Below are positions 37,013 to 49,957 of a stretch of 64,000 bases of DNA, piece after piece. The first letter of the stretch is position 1. Every line of letters begins with the position of its first letter. The notes beneath the pieces were generated by a model. It made no database searches, had not been told where the DNA came from, and saw only the letters and a list, made by a program, of their open reading frames with translations. The DNA is from Parietaria judaica (lineage: Eukaryota; Streptophyta; Magnoliopsida; Rosales; Urticaceae). The stretch is taken from contig OX940871.1 in assembly GCA_954871525.1 (NCBI GenBank), positions 806,001-870,000 of the forward strand. The letters run 5' to 3'. Position numbers and translations under genes: made by a program.

Positions 37013-37957
37013 AGCTCATTACTCGACTCATTAATCTTTGGAATATTTGCGGCATAAGTATTAAACTTTTAGCAAGATTAATTTCGGCGAAAATACTAAT
37101 ATATTATAAACCATCGGAATATCACGTTATGGAACCAGTTTCAGTGTTTCACCCATTTTTTCTTACGTTAATGAAGTTATATATAACAAGTAAGAACAAA
37201 ATTTGACTCTATACCGAAAACAAGGTTCATAAGTTACCTTCAAGTATTCAACACAATTTTATTAAACTATAAATGTATTTAGCATATGTTGCGTATACAT
37301 GAGCGGAGTTGGATCTCGACGTCATTGTACACGTACTTATGCTTCAAATGCCTCGTAAGCAATTTGCATTTAAATTTCAGTTTTCGATTGAAATGTTCCG
37401 TTACACTTTATGAGAAATAACACATTGCCCGAACATGTTAAAAATAACAACACAAAAAAAAACAGACGTGCATTTGTTGCTCGCTTTTGTGACCTTAATG
37501 GGATATGGACGGAATTAGACCTAAATATTATGTTGTGGCTTTTGGGGTACTAAAAAGCAGTTATTACAAGATTGGGTACTTATGTCACAAAAATTCAAAA
37601 AATAAAACGACATCTTAATGATCAGATCTCAAGCAGAGTTTAATGTCGAACACCAAATCGTTATCCTTATTGGTGTGCTTAAACGACAACGTGCTAATAC
37701 CTATTTTTTAAACTTAGTGGGAAGCAACTTTATCATTCCATCGTACTTATTATTCATTTATTTATTTACATAATTTATTTCAAAGTGTTAACGGGTGTCT
37801 TAAAATTTACTTGTACAACTTTTTTCATAAACTAAAATCTTATAGGTAAAAGTACCGGAATCTTGCCAAAAAAACCTATAAAATCTACTCAAATAGTGTG
37901 AATTTTGGCATTTTGACAAGAAGAATAGAAGAGTATTGATATCTTTTTTCTATTCAA
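37013..37957. other. Intergenic; weak inverted ends near 37039 and 37595
   Basis: No gene seen. GGAATATTTGCGGCATAAGTA near 37039 resembles an inverted copy of TACTTATGTCACAAAAATTC near 37580. This hints at another decayed foldback element of the local type, but no target duplication was found. Confidence 0.35.
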
Positions 37958-37977
37958 AATCACTTTTCATGAATCCT

Positions 37978-38070
37978 TTTTTTCTTTTAAGGCAATTTTG
38001 CTGTAGTGGAGATTGAACTCACAACCTCTACTTTCGAGGTGGTGTGGAATTACCACCAGGCTATCCTAGC
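37978..38070 (-). mobile_element. Short tRNA-derived SINE with target duplications
   Basis: On the minus strand the element begins GCTAGGATAGCCTGGTGGTAA, a tRNA-like A box. About 45 bases later comes GTGAGTTCAATCTCC, a B box. It ends in an A-rich tail (TTTTTTTCTTTT on the plus strand, about 37977-37988). The flanks AATCACTTTTCATGAATCCT (37958-37977) and AATCACTTTCCATGAATCCT (38071-38090) are an almost perfect 20-bp target duplication. At about 93 bp it is little more than the tRNA head. It is not a functional tRNA because no cloverleaf with matching acceptor ends forms. Confidence 0.72.
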
Positions 38071-38943
38071 AATCACTTTCCATGAATCCTTTTTTGTGAA
38101 AAACTTTCCATGAATCCTTGAAGACCCTTAATCATCAATTTTTTGTCCTTTTTGTCTTGTTTTATTTATTTATATATATATATTAAAATTGTGTAGCCCT
38201 TGCAATATGTAACAACAATTGGAGAGAAAGATCACTTTAGCACTATTGGAGGTTCAAGAGACCCAAGAAGATCGCGGGTGCGGGGTGCTTCTCCGCCCAA
38301 TGATCTTACTATTAGCTATTAAATCTTGAAATGAAAAAATAAAATCCTATATCGATTTGAAAACAAAAATATTAAGATAAGTATCTTTATAAATAAAGAA
38401 CAATAATTCTCATATTGTAATTTATTATCAGGGATAGACTTTACCTTCTCTTAGAGGGTGCGGGTGCGATGATCCGCCGTCCCCAAGCCTACCAACCACC
38501 TGAAACTGCATTCCGTGAAGATGAGACACACTTTGCCATTAGTCCAGCAACGGACGACAAAATTCAACGAGTTGTTCTCGATGCACCGTTAAACGCAATT
38601 TTTTTTGCGTAATCTGTCGTAGAGAGGAATTAGCCGAGCGCGTTATAAAAGCACACTGCTCTGCGGCCATTCTTTTCACCGCCGGTGTATGGTCGATTGG
38701 CTTCGGTGCTCCGCATCTTGCCCGTTGTGCAAGAGTTGTCTTTTTCAAAACCAATTTCCATGAATCCTTGTATGTCCTCTAATACTTAATCTTCAATTTT
38801 TCTTTTTTAACTTTTTGTCTTTTTTTATTTATTTATAAATATTAAATATTGTATAACTCTTGTAATATCATAGGGCATAATGGGAAAAAATTATACTAAT
38901 GATTCGCCTAGGCCTTAAAAATATGTGACATGTAAAAAATGTA

Positions 38944-40180
38944 GGGTTAATTGCGGCAAAAATACACAACCTTTGTAAATATTCTCCGATAGGTACCCAA
39001 CCTCAATAAACGTAGGCAAAAGTACCCAACGTCACACTTTTGTCGCCGACCAACTAACGCCGTTAGACACTGCCTACGTGGCCGTTAGGGTGTCTCGTGT
39101 GGAATGGCCCATGGCCAAAAGTTGGGTACTTTTGCCGCCACGTGGCCAAAGGTTAGGTACTTTTGCCGCCACATGGCATTTAAAAAATATTTTTTTTAAT
39201 TTTTTCTTTCTCATTAGCCAGTATGTTTTTATTCTTTTACGTATATCAAACATAATCAAATAATTTCATAAAATATGTACTTATAAAAAATTATGTTATT
39301 TTTTAAATAATCAAATAATTCCTTAAATTTATTAGTTTTAATTTATTTAAAAAAAAATATTTCCCGTGACTCATATTTTTATTTTTTTACATATGTTAAA
39401 TCTAAAAAAAATAATTTTATAAAATATTTTTATAAAAAATATTTTTTCTTATAGGGATAATTTATAATTTTTTAATAGATTATATTAAAATTTTGAAACT
39501 AAAACATTATTGTATATAATAACACGAGCATTTTAATTTTGAAACTAAAACATTATTGAAACTAAAATTTTGAAACTAAAAATAAAATGCTAGTGTTATT
39601 ATATACAATAATGTTTTAGTTTCAAAATTTTAATATAATCTATTAAAAAAATTATAAATTATTCCTATAAGAAAAAATATTTTTTATAAAAATATATTTT
39701 ATTAAATTATTTTATTAGATTTAACATATGTAAAAAAATAAAAATATGTGTCACGCGAAAGATTTTCTTTTTAAATAAATTAAAACTAATAAATTTAAGG
39801 AATTATTTGATTATTTAAAAAAATAACATAATTTTTTTATAAGTACATATTTTATGAAATTATTTGATCATGTTTGATATACGTAAAAGAATAAAAATAT
39901 ACTGGCTAATGAGAAAGAAAAAATTAAAAAAAATTATTTTTTAAATGCCACGTGGCGGCAAAAGTACCTAACCTTTGGCCACGTGGCGGCAAAAGTATCC
40001 AACTTTTGGCCATGGGCCATTCCACACGAGACACCCTAACGGCCACGTAGGCAGTGTCTAACGGCGTTAGTTGGTCGGCGACAAAAGTGTGACGTTGGGT
40101 ACTTTTGCCTACGTTTATTGAGGTTGGGTACCTCTCGGAGAATATTTACAAAGGTTGGGTATTTTTACCGCAATTAACCC
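38944..40180. mobile_element. Foldback (Mutator-like) element C, 1237 bp, near-complete palindrome
   Basis: Left end GGGTTAATTGCGGCAAAAATAC and right end GTATTTTTACCGCAATTAACCC are inverted copies. Complementarity continues through almost the entire length to a centre near 39565, with only scattered mismatches and small indels. A perfect 9-bp target duplication, AAAAATGTA, flanks it (38935-38943 and 40181-40189). Both arms carry GCCACGTGGC G-box palindromes (39137-39146, 39947-39956, 39978-39987). No protein is encoded; frames in it are accidental mirror images. If transcribed, it would fold into a hairpin of about 600 bp. The Mutator-like assignment is inferred from TIR length and duplication size. 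Confidence 0.85.
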
Positions 40181-40723
40181 AAAAATGTAACATGTTGCAA
40201 CAATTGGAAGAAAGACTATCGGAGGGTTCAGGCGACCCAAGAAGATCGCGGGAGCCGGAGCGGGGTGCTCCTCCGCCAATTGATACTGCGCCCGATGATC
40301 TTACTAATAATAGATTGTATTTGTAAAACACACTTTCTTCTAACTTCTTATAAACATGTTCATTGTATTATTATTTGAGTTCAATCTAATGATCGTCAAA
40401 AATATAACTTAATAAACAAATAGTTAATAAACAATAAGATCCATAATAAAAATTATGTATGATCTCTTTTAAACAATTTTTCTTACGAAATTTGAACGAG
40501 CTCTTTAATTCTTATATTTCCAATTACTTTTAAAACAATATTAAAGATTCAAAGTTATTTCAAAATTGTGAAAATATATATGGGCATAGTATGTAAAAAA
40601 ATAATATTGGTAAGACTAACCTATAATTAGTTTTTTTTTTTTTTTCCTTTTCTATTATACAAGTTCACAGCATGCACTTTATAGAATAAAATAATTTAAT
40701 ATTTATCATATTTATAACTATTA

Positions 40724-41623
40724 GGTGTGTTTGTTTGCACTTAATAAACATCTGAATCTTAATGAATCAGATATAGGTACACTAAGTGCATTTGTTTATT
40801 TTTATTAAAAGCTCTTAATAAGTCTGAATGGCCTCTTATTCATGAAGATGTAAAACCAAGTATGGATGGCATTAAGATCTATTATTTCTCTCTCACCTCG
40901 TTAATTGTTGACATGTTATTTTCTTTTTCACCAATTCTAAAACAGGTTAATTTATTTTTTATTTTTCTCTCTCGTTTTCAAAACATCAAAACTCTGCAAC
41001 TTTTTTTTTTCGAGCATTGGATTGACTCATATAATATATCATTGGAAAGCTTGCGACGAGATGAATCCAATGACAAGTGGGAAGATATACTTTCAATGAT
41101 TTTTTTTAATAAGAATTTTGTTTTATTTTTTTTATTATGAAATTACAAGTATTATTAACTAAATCATCAAAATAATTCATCGTAAAATTCTTTACGAATA
41201 CACTTTTTAAAATAATTTATCTAGTTAGTTATTATTTTCATAATAAAATAATTTATACTAATTATTTTTAATAAAATTAAAATTAATTACAATTTAGATA
41301 TAATTTTATTTAATGTCATGAATAATATCGTAAATATTTTGATTACTTTAAATAATTAATACCATGAGAAATATTTTATATTTTATAATAGTTAGTAAAA
41401 TCTTAAATATTTATGATAAGTATTATCCAAATTTATAATAAATATGATTATTTTTTACTTTATATTGTATATAATATAACTAAAAATTAAATTACATTCA
41501 AATCTTAAAATAGAAATAGACTTAATTATTTCTTATTCAGATTTAGATATCACATCTTATTATTCATATGTACATTCATATTCAGACGTCTGGATCTTAA
41601 TCTAAGTCAAAACAACCACAATC
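40724..41623. mobile_element. Decayed PIF/Harbinger derivative, about 900 bp
   Basis: The left end GGTGTGTTTGTTTGCAC follows TTA (40721-40723). The right end reads AACAACCACAATC before TTA (41624-41626). The last 250 bases clearly align with the right end of the complete element at 36750-37009, for example TCCAAATTTATAATAAA and AAATTACATTCA. The transposase region is gone; a 92-codon frame at 40862-41140 shows no transposase motif. It is an older internally deleted copy with mutated ends. Confidence 0.75.
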
Positions 41624-41626
41624 TTA

Positions 41627-44600
41627 CTCTTAACTCCCGTGCAAAGCGCAATGATATATTCCCTCGCAATGATGTTTTCAACTTTTATTCCATTTATATT
41701 TAAACCATTAAAGTCGTAAATACGATTATCGATGCAATATTTAAAAAATTAGTAAATATATTCAATACATATTTCAGTTAAAATTTATCAATGTTGTTTG
41801 CCCTGCACATTCACTAGTAATTTATGTAAACATGACTAATACTTAATGGTAACACTTAAGTATTAGTAAGAGAAAAATGTGCAAAATTGAATTTGTAGAA
41901 AAAATGTTATTAGGAATACTCTTAGCTCTTAAATGTTGAAATGAAAGAAAAAAAATATGAAAAAAAATCCCACTTCGATTTTTTTTAAAATGTTATGAAG
42001 AGTATCTTTATAAATAAAGAATAATAATTCTCATATTGTAATTTATAATTAGGGATAAGCTTTACATTCTCTTATAAACTTAAACTTTTTGGAATAAATC
42101 TGAATCTTGTTCTAAAATTGGCCAAAACGTAGTACCATGAATCCGGATTTTTCCCTTAAAAATATGTCTAAGCAGATCGAGCAAGAATCATTAACCACGG
42201 GTCGTCCGCTCCCAAATGATCTCGACATCTTCTCATGGCCTCCGCCGTTGTCGGACCCCGCTGCCCGCAAAAGCCGTTTCAAGACAAGTCTCCCAGTTTC
42301 TTACAATCACGGCTGTCGTCGAGAGTGAAATTCGACTGCTCGATCGCACTCCATCTACTGAGATATCCGTCCTTCAAGTGTCCACCAGAGAAATTGCTTT
42401 AGCACAATTTGGTGGTCTAATAAATACATGCATTTTCTTAAATTAAATATATATGTAATTTTAAAAAACTCAATAAGATGTAAAAGAAATAAAGACAAGT
42501 TACCTCTCTGGCAAGAGTTCTCTCTAATAAAACTCTAAATTTTTTCGAGACAGATTACCAGATTACCTCTCTGGTAAGAGTACCTCTCTAATAGTCGGGT
42601 CCGATCCGATCCAATTTTAGTGGGTTAGATTGGGCTCGGATCTCTAACGAATTGGGTTGGGCTATCGAGTTGGGTCTAAAATGCTCACCCATAATTTTGG
42701 GTTAGTATTTTGAAAATATTAAAAAATTTACCATGGCTCGTGTCAAAAATATTTCTCTAATTTATTAACATAAGAAGATATAAATGATAAAAAGAACAAG
42801 GAATTTACCGGCACCGATACCGGATGAAAATTCAATCACATTCCCCAGTCACAACATCTAGTGTCGTTCCGAATAAATTCAACGAACTCCTCATACTCCA
42901 AAGCCAACTTTGAAGGGTATTAAAATACGAAGCCAACTTTGAAAATTGAAATCGACATGTTGATGAATCGCGGAGAAAAAAATTGAAGATATGAAAGAAA
43001 AAAATATAAATAGTTATATGAGAAATTGCTCCAAATAGACAAACATATTTATATTTTGTTAATATATAAATACATGACACTAATGTAATAACATATTAAT
43101 GAGTGGACATATTTATAATTCTTACCAGTGGATTGATGTACGGACTTGCAAGCTTCTTACTCGACATTGGTAAAGGTGTTGTGTCAACCTAAATTTCAGA
43201 ATATAAACATTTATTCACTAGAATTATAATAATCAACAAAAATAAATAGTACTCAACAAAAATAAACGATAATCAACATAAATTATACATGTTTCAAATT
43301 TAACAGAGATTCCTAAACACACAAATAAAAACATGCAAAGTACTCTATTCATGAAAAAACAGAAACAAACACATTCAAAAATCGATTTCATCAAGGAAAA
43401 TAAACACATGCAAAAAGATTCGATTTTCATGAACACGAAAATAGATTTTCAAACAGATTCGAGAACAACAACGAAAATGAACATGCAATCGATTTCTTAA
43501 ATACATGAAAATAAACACGTGCAATTGATTCTTAAATACATGAAAATAAACACATGCAAAATTCGTAAAATCACATGGAATCGATTTTCAAACCAACCAA
43601 AAATCTATTATCAAAAAAAAAAAAAAACCATACCAAAATCGTGTCTTTTACCAATATAATCATAAGGCAATTGCTGAATAATCGAAAATCTTACCCGTTA
43701 ATGGCCGATGATGTGTCGCCGGTGATGGGTCGCCGATGATGGAAGGTCGAAGAAGAGTGAGAAAGTCGAAGGAGAGTGTGCGTTTGATGAGAGAGAAAAT
43801 AGTGGTTAATGTTTTTAATTTAAATTAGAATTATATCATAATAATAGGGGGTAATCGATTATTTAGGTGATTGGGTTTGGTTGTTACCATATTTATAGCA
43901 ATCTTAATTAATATAAATATTTTTAATTAATGAAATAAATTTGGACCGAATAAAAAATCACACCGAAATTACGTTACGCGGCTTTTTCTTTTTTATTATT
44001 ATTTTATTAAAACATAAGGGCAAAAATGTAATTAAAATTTTGTTTAAGTGGATAATTGGCTAGTTTACAAAATTAATTAAAGTTTGACTATTTTGCTAAA
44101 CACACTTTCAAGTTTGGCTACTACCCTATAGTACCCTAGTTATATTATATTGAGTAAAATTAATATATATCCATACGCTAATTATATTATATATTATCCC
44201 TAATTTAGTTTGTCAAGACATCTCGCTCAATTCCACCGAGGTTACTTCTATTTAGGAATTTTTTCTTCTTATGTACCATTAATTAATTTACGGGGAAATT
44301 TTATTCCCCATAAATTTTTACTTTGCGGGTGAGAAGTACTCAACTTGTTAATAAATGGCGGAGGTTGAGTTTGAGTACATTTTAAGACTTACAAAATATA
44401 TGCAAAAAATGGTATATATGTCGGTAATAATCCTTTAAAAAAACATAGAAGGTATGCTTACATATCAGTATTACACGGCTTTTATTATGATATCTCGATC
44501 GTGTAACATTGCCATTCTTGTCTAACACATTTTATTTAGTGAGAACTAATCGGATTCGGTTTCTAGGGTTTGGACAAACTACAAATTTAGAGCATTAGAT

Positions 44601-45306
44601 ATAATTTTGTGTATTTATGCCGCTACATTAGGATCACAACATGAAATTTCGAAGCTCATAAACAAATCTGTTTGCTTTCTTCACCTTACAGAACTTTATT
44701 CTCGTGCGTTTTATTCGTTGAATTTTTGTGTAAGGATATTTGCGGCATTACTACTTACAAAATAGTGTTTGTTTTTCATATTTTTTCACGGGTATACTCA
44801 ATGTTACGATAAATGTGTTTACAACTACCGGTACCTACTCTTAACACTTAAAAGGGAATTGCGAAGCTACATAAATCGAGACCTTGAGTATTTTACCTCA
44901 AGACACTACTTTATAGATACTTATGCCAAAAATATCCCCTAGATATATAAGCAATTCTGAACTTAATAATTCTGTCCATTCAGATCTATGTTTGGTTTTG
45001 TGAGAATATTATAAACCTTTATTCTTGAACTTATATTTGTCATGAAAACAAATACTCTTTTTAGAGCGCACCAAAATAAAGTTATATAAAAAAAAAAAAC
45101 GCCAATTATTCTTGAGAAAATATTTTTGTGATTAAAATTATTGATAAGAAAATTTACCCCTTGAATATATTAACGTGCATGCAAAATATTCCTTAGATAT
45201 TGATTCTACGTGAAAACAAAATTCAAAGAGCAAAGGATTATCAAGCAGGCATCTTCCCCGGAGACGGTACCGTGTTCCCGGCGCCACGGCCACGAAATTG
45301 CACTTC
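41627..45306. other. Intergenic, 3' flank of the ABCB gene
   Basis: No supported gene. Two overlapping frames at 42137-42446 (+) fall in a GC-richer patch and show no recognised domain. A GGGTCCGATCCGATCC/GGGTTGGGCT-rich stretch (42595-42710) is typical of degenerate plant MITEs. GGATATTTGCGGCAT at 44734 mirrors ATGCCAAAAATATCC near 44923-44937, a possible 205-bp decayed MITE without a clear target duplication. The last few hundred bases should include the 3' UTR of the ABCB gene. Confidence 0.4.
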
Positions 45307-48300
45307 CTACGGCGTTACACGATGATCACCGCGCTCATGAAGCGCCACAAGTGATGCGTACGCGCCACCCGCGATCTTCATTAGCTTGTCGTGGCGCCCT
45401 TTCTCAGCAACCACGCCGTTCTTGACGACGGCGATGACGTCCGCGCCCTTGATGGTGGTGAGGCGGTGGGCCACGACCACGGTGGTCCGGTCCACCATCA
45501 CCCGGTCCAGCGCGTCCTGCACCACCCGCTCCGACTCTGCGTCTAGCGCACTAGTTGCCTCGTCAAGCAGCAAAATCTTCGGGTTCTTCAGTATCGCCCG
45601 GGCAATCGCAATCCGCTGCTTCTGCCCGCCCGACAGTTGTATCCCCCGCTCACCGACACTGGTGTCGTAGCCGTGCGGTAGTGATGATATGAAGGTGTGA
45701 GCGTTTGACGCTTTTGTCGCGGCGATGATCTCTTCCTCAGTGGTGCCGCCTTGCTTGCCGTAGGCGATGTTGGTGCGGATTGTCTCGTTGAAGAGGATCG
45801 GCTCTTGGCTGACTAAGCCCAATTGTTGCCTCAACCAGCTCAGCTTTAGTGATTTTAGGTCCACGCCGTCGAGCATTACACGGCCGGAGAGTGGGTCGTA
45901 GAACCGCTCTATCAGGGTTATCACCGTCGATTTTCCGCTGCCACTCTCGCCAACCAACGCAACAGTCTGGAGATTCAGAGTAAGAATTAAGAAATTAAGA
46001 GAAAAAAGGAAAATCAAAATTTTGTTTGTTGGAGGGCGACGTACCTTTCCAGATGGGATTCTCAGGCAAAAGTCGTTGAAGATTTCAACGTTCGGCCTCG
46101 TTATATATCTGAAACTGACGTGATCGAGCTCGATGTCACCGGTTACGTTTTGCAGCGTCCTGCCCTCGTCATTGCTTGAGTCAATGGCCGGCTTCCGGTC
46201 GAGTATTTTGAATATCGAAGCCGCCGAGTCCTTGGCTTTGGTCGTGTCAGGAGCCAAGGCGCTGCTCTGGGAGGCCGCCCCGGCCGAGATCGTCATAGCA
46301 AAGAAAACCTGCGCGAGAAAGAATCAATCGTGAGCGACGAATTAAATAGCAAACCTACAACCGGGCTCATCGGGATTGTCACCATGAAAACTTGTTCAAA
46401 TGTGGCTCTCCCAGCTTCCACACAAAGAGCTCCGACGTAGAAAATCAAAGCGTTCACGCAGAAGAGTGCAAAATTGGAAAACCCGAGGCCGGTTCCGCTT
46501 ATGAAGCCCAACCGGACTCCACTCTTCATAGGAGCCTCACATTTCCTTGTGTACATCTCCATGACCTTCTCCTCCGAGCAGAACGAAGCCACGGTTCTGA
46601 TGCTTCCGACGGCGTCGTTCGCCACTTGGCTGGCTTCTTCGTACATAACCTTGGCGTCAGCGCTGAAGCCTTTCATAAACTTCATCTCCAAGTAACCTTG
46701 AAGACACAACAAAGGCGATACGGCGAGAACGATGAGCGCTAAAAGCCAGTTTGCTGTGAATGCTATGACCACCCCCGCAATGACCATTGTAATATTCTGA
46801 ACTATTAGCGCCAACGCATCTCCGACGAGACCCTTAACCGTCGAAGCATCGGTCGATAACCTTGCTCCGATCGCACCACTGAAACAAAAATAATTGGTGA
46901 CGGTGAAGGATTTGCCTACTGTGCAGTTAAAAAAGAGTTTTTGTACCTTGAATTTGCGGGATCGTCAAACCAGCTAATTTCGTGATGCACGACTTTCTCG
47001 AAAGTCAACAAACGGATCCGTTGTATTAACCTCCCGCCAGCTATCCCGAAACAAAAGTTTTGGATCGGAATCACGACGAGATTGAGCACTCCCATTCCGA
47101 AGAAGATCAGCGCCCAAAACCTGGATTCCTTTCGCAGCTCATGGTGGCTTTTGAAGAACATGTTAATCGAGCTCGAGAGCAGAAGCCCATACACGGGCAT
47201 AGTCAGACCGATAATCACCGCAGCAACGGATCCAATCGCCAAGATCGGAACCTCGGGCTTGTTCAAGTAAGCCAGCCTCTTGAGTGAAACATCCGGAGGT
47301 GCGTCCGATTGCTCTTTGTGTTCTGTAGAATCTTCTTCTTCGTATCTCTCTCCGTTTCCATGGATACTACTTTTCGATGAGCTACTGCTGATAGATCCCG
47401 TCAGCGAGATTCCGTGGCTTCCGGACCGTTTGATGGACCTGTCTCCGTCGAAGCTTGATCTTGATTGGCTCCTTTCAAGTTCATAGGCTTGGGATGCCTC
47501 GGCTCCTTGTTGCAGACGAACCAGCTGCGAATACGCGCCTTCTGAGTACCGGATTAGCTCGTCGTGCGTTCCTGCGAAAGCGAATCACACATTGTTAAAA
47601 CGATGAACAAAATTTGTAGGGTTCAAAACGGAGATGTGGTCGGGTTACGAGCAAGAAAGGCTTGCCTTTCTCCACAATCTTCCCTTGGTGAACGACGGCG
47701 ATGGTGTCTGCGTTTCTGATAGTGGTCAAACGATGAGCAACGACCACGGTCGTCCTGTTGGCCATGACTCTGACCAGCGCGTCTTGAACGATGCGCTCGG
47801 ACTCAGTGTCCAACGCGCTAGTCGCTTCGTCTAGTAGAAGAATTCTCGGGTTTTTCAAAATGGCCCTCGCAATCGCTATTCTCTGCTTTTGCCCACCGGA
47901 CAGTTGAGTCCCGTGTTCTCCGGCGAGTGTGTCCAGTCCCTACGATACAAAAAAGTTTCATTTGTTACTAAGCTTTAACATTTTGAAGGGATTTATGCCA
48001 ATAATTTAATTACCTCAGGAAGCTTGTAGATGAACTTCGCCGCATTGGCGAGCTCAATTGCCGTTTTGATCTCAGCCTCCGTCGCATTTTCTTTACCATA
48101 TGCTATGTTCTCCCTTATAGTCGTGGCGAAGAGAACCGGCTCTTGACTGACCAACCCGATCTTCTCTCTGATCCACTTAAGTTGCAGCGACTTCAGATCA
48201 ATACCGTCGATGAGCACTTGCCCCGAATCCGGGTCATAAAATCTCTCCACCAAGCTGATCACGGTCGACTTTCCGCTCCCGCTTTGTCCCACAAGAGCTG

Positions 48301-49912
48301 CTGTCTTCCCACTCGGCACAATCAACGAGAATCCCGAGAAGATCTGAACGTCGGGTCTAGCTGGATACCGGAAGTGAACGTCCCGGAGCTCAATTTCACC
48401 TTGCAAATCATCCAAGACTGTACCTCCTGTTTCATAGGCATCGATCGTCGGCTTTCTTTCGATCGTCTCAAACATCTTATACGCTGCAGCCTGCCCCGAC
48501 GCGAAAGCATTCAGGCATGGTGACGACCGTCCCAACGACCTGAATTCAAACTATATGTATTAGCATAATTAAATTTGATTAATAATTACGGTGCGGCGAA
48601 GTAAGAATTATTCTTACATTCCTCCAATCAGAATCGAGAAGAGTATGGTGACGACTTGTCCACCGGAGTAGCCCTTCTCGATGATCAACTTCGAACCGTA
48701 CCAAATGGCGAGCCCATAAGACCCGAAAAAAGAAAACCGTAACATACCGAGCCCGAGCCCCGAGGCGATTCCCTGCTTAACCATCATGTTGTAGGCGACA
48801 ACCACTTTAGATTCGTACTTCTCAATCGCCTTCTTCTCTCCGGTGAAAGAAGCAACCTTGAATCATTCACAAAATAAGAACATGTTATCTTTATAACTAG
48901 TGGTGTACATAGCAGTTGAAATGTGCACTAACCGTTCTAATCGCTCCGACAGTTTGTTCAACCACATTGCCGGCTTCCGCGTTGGCGAGTTGACTGCGGC
49001 TCGCCATTCTGGTCATCATCACTGCCATGACAACCATCGAGGTGACGATGGCCGGAATACACGAGAGAATTAGGACGAGTGTCAGAAGCCACCCATTCAC
49101 GAACGCAATCACAAACCCTCCGAAAACCGTCGAGATCAGCTGTATGAACTTCCCCACCTAGAGATTGAAAACGTCGATTACTACAATTCGAGAATAATCG
49201 ATATAAAACTTTCAGCACGCACCTTTTCGCCCATGGCTTCTTGAATTAGAATGGTGTCACCGGACATTCTTCCGATGACCTCTCCGGTGGTGGTCTCGGT
49301 GTCGAAGAAGGCGATGTCTTGCCTCAATATCGTTTTCAAATACAAACCGCGGATTCTCGTGGCTTGCCGTTCTCCAGTCACCATCCAGCACGCCACCTCT
49401 ATATGTAATCAAATTAAATATATATATTCAACTTACGTTCACAAAATTAAAATGCATATATTATGTAACGAATTTAAAATATTATTTATGAGAGCACTTA
49501 CGCAGGAAGGAAGCAATGCCCGTTCCAATTGCCAGGTAAATGTAGTTCAACGATATCTGAGATTCAAAAAAAAAAAACATTACAACACACGTTTGTATCC
49601 CAAAACCCTAACCAAAACTAAGTGTCTAGTACGTTACACAACGGTTCTAAAACCACCGGACGGAAACCTGTCGGTTTTCCGGTTTCCGGTATCATTTCTG
49701 CTTGTAAGAACCACCCTTTGATTCACATGAATTATTTTTCTATTTTCCGACCGGTTTTCTGGCGGCGAATCAACCATTTTTTATTCATATGAATTTCTTC
49801 TCATATATAACCACTATATTGCTATATATAAAATATATCCACTCTAATGCTGTATAATGTTGGTTCCAAAATCAAACACCACACAATAAAGTATAAACAC
49901 ACACACCCTCAC

Positions 49913-49957
<45 letters not shown>

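Larger units (their letters stand above)
38100..42080. repeat. Ancient tandem duplication region
   Basis: A block starting near 38100 (CCATGAATCCTTGAAGACCC, then TTTATTTATTTATAT and GACCCAAGAAGATCGCGGG at 38258-38276) has a second copy starting near 38750 (CCATGAATCCTTGTATGTCC) and continuing at 40190-40320 (GACCCAAGAAGATCGCGGGA). The second copy is split by the 1237-bp foldback element at 38944-40180. A stretch after the motif (AGTATCTTTATAAATAAAGA, about 38380-38450) recurs at 42000-42075 (GAGTATCTTTATAAATAAAG). This implies at least two, perhaps three, diverged tandem copies. None contains a gene I recognise. Confidence 0.6.

Noticed and set aside
37995..38072. Possible tRNA gene on the minus strand
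   Set aside because: A/B boxes are present, but no cloverleaf with paired acceptor ends was seen. Target duplications and an A-rich tail mark it as a SINE.
46293..46382. Reading straight through exon 9 of ABCB into [10 protein letters not shown]
   Set aside because: A GTGACA donor after ATG and a CGCGCAG acceptor restore the family sequence [16 protein letters not shown], so this stretch is an intron.
45386..49721. Plus-strand frames across the ABCB gene
   Set aside because: They are antisense shadows of exons with clear ABC transporter motifs.
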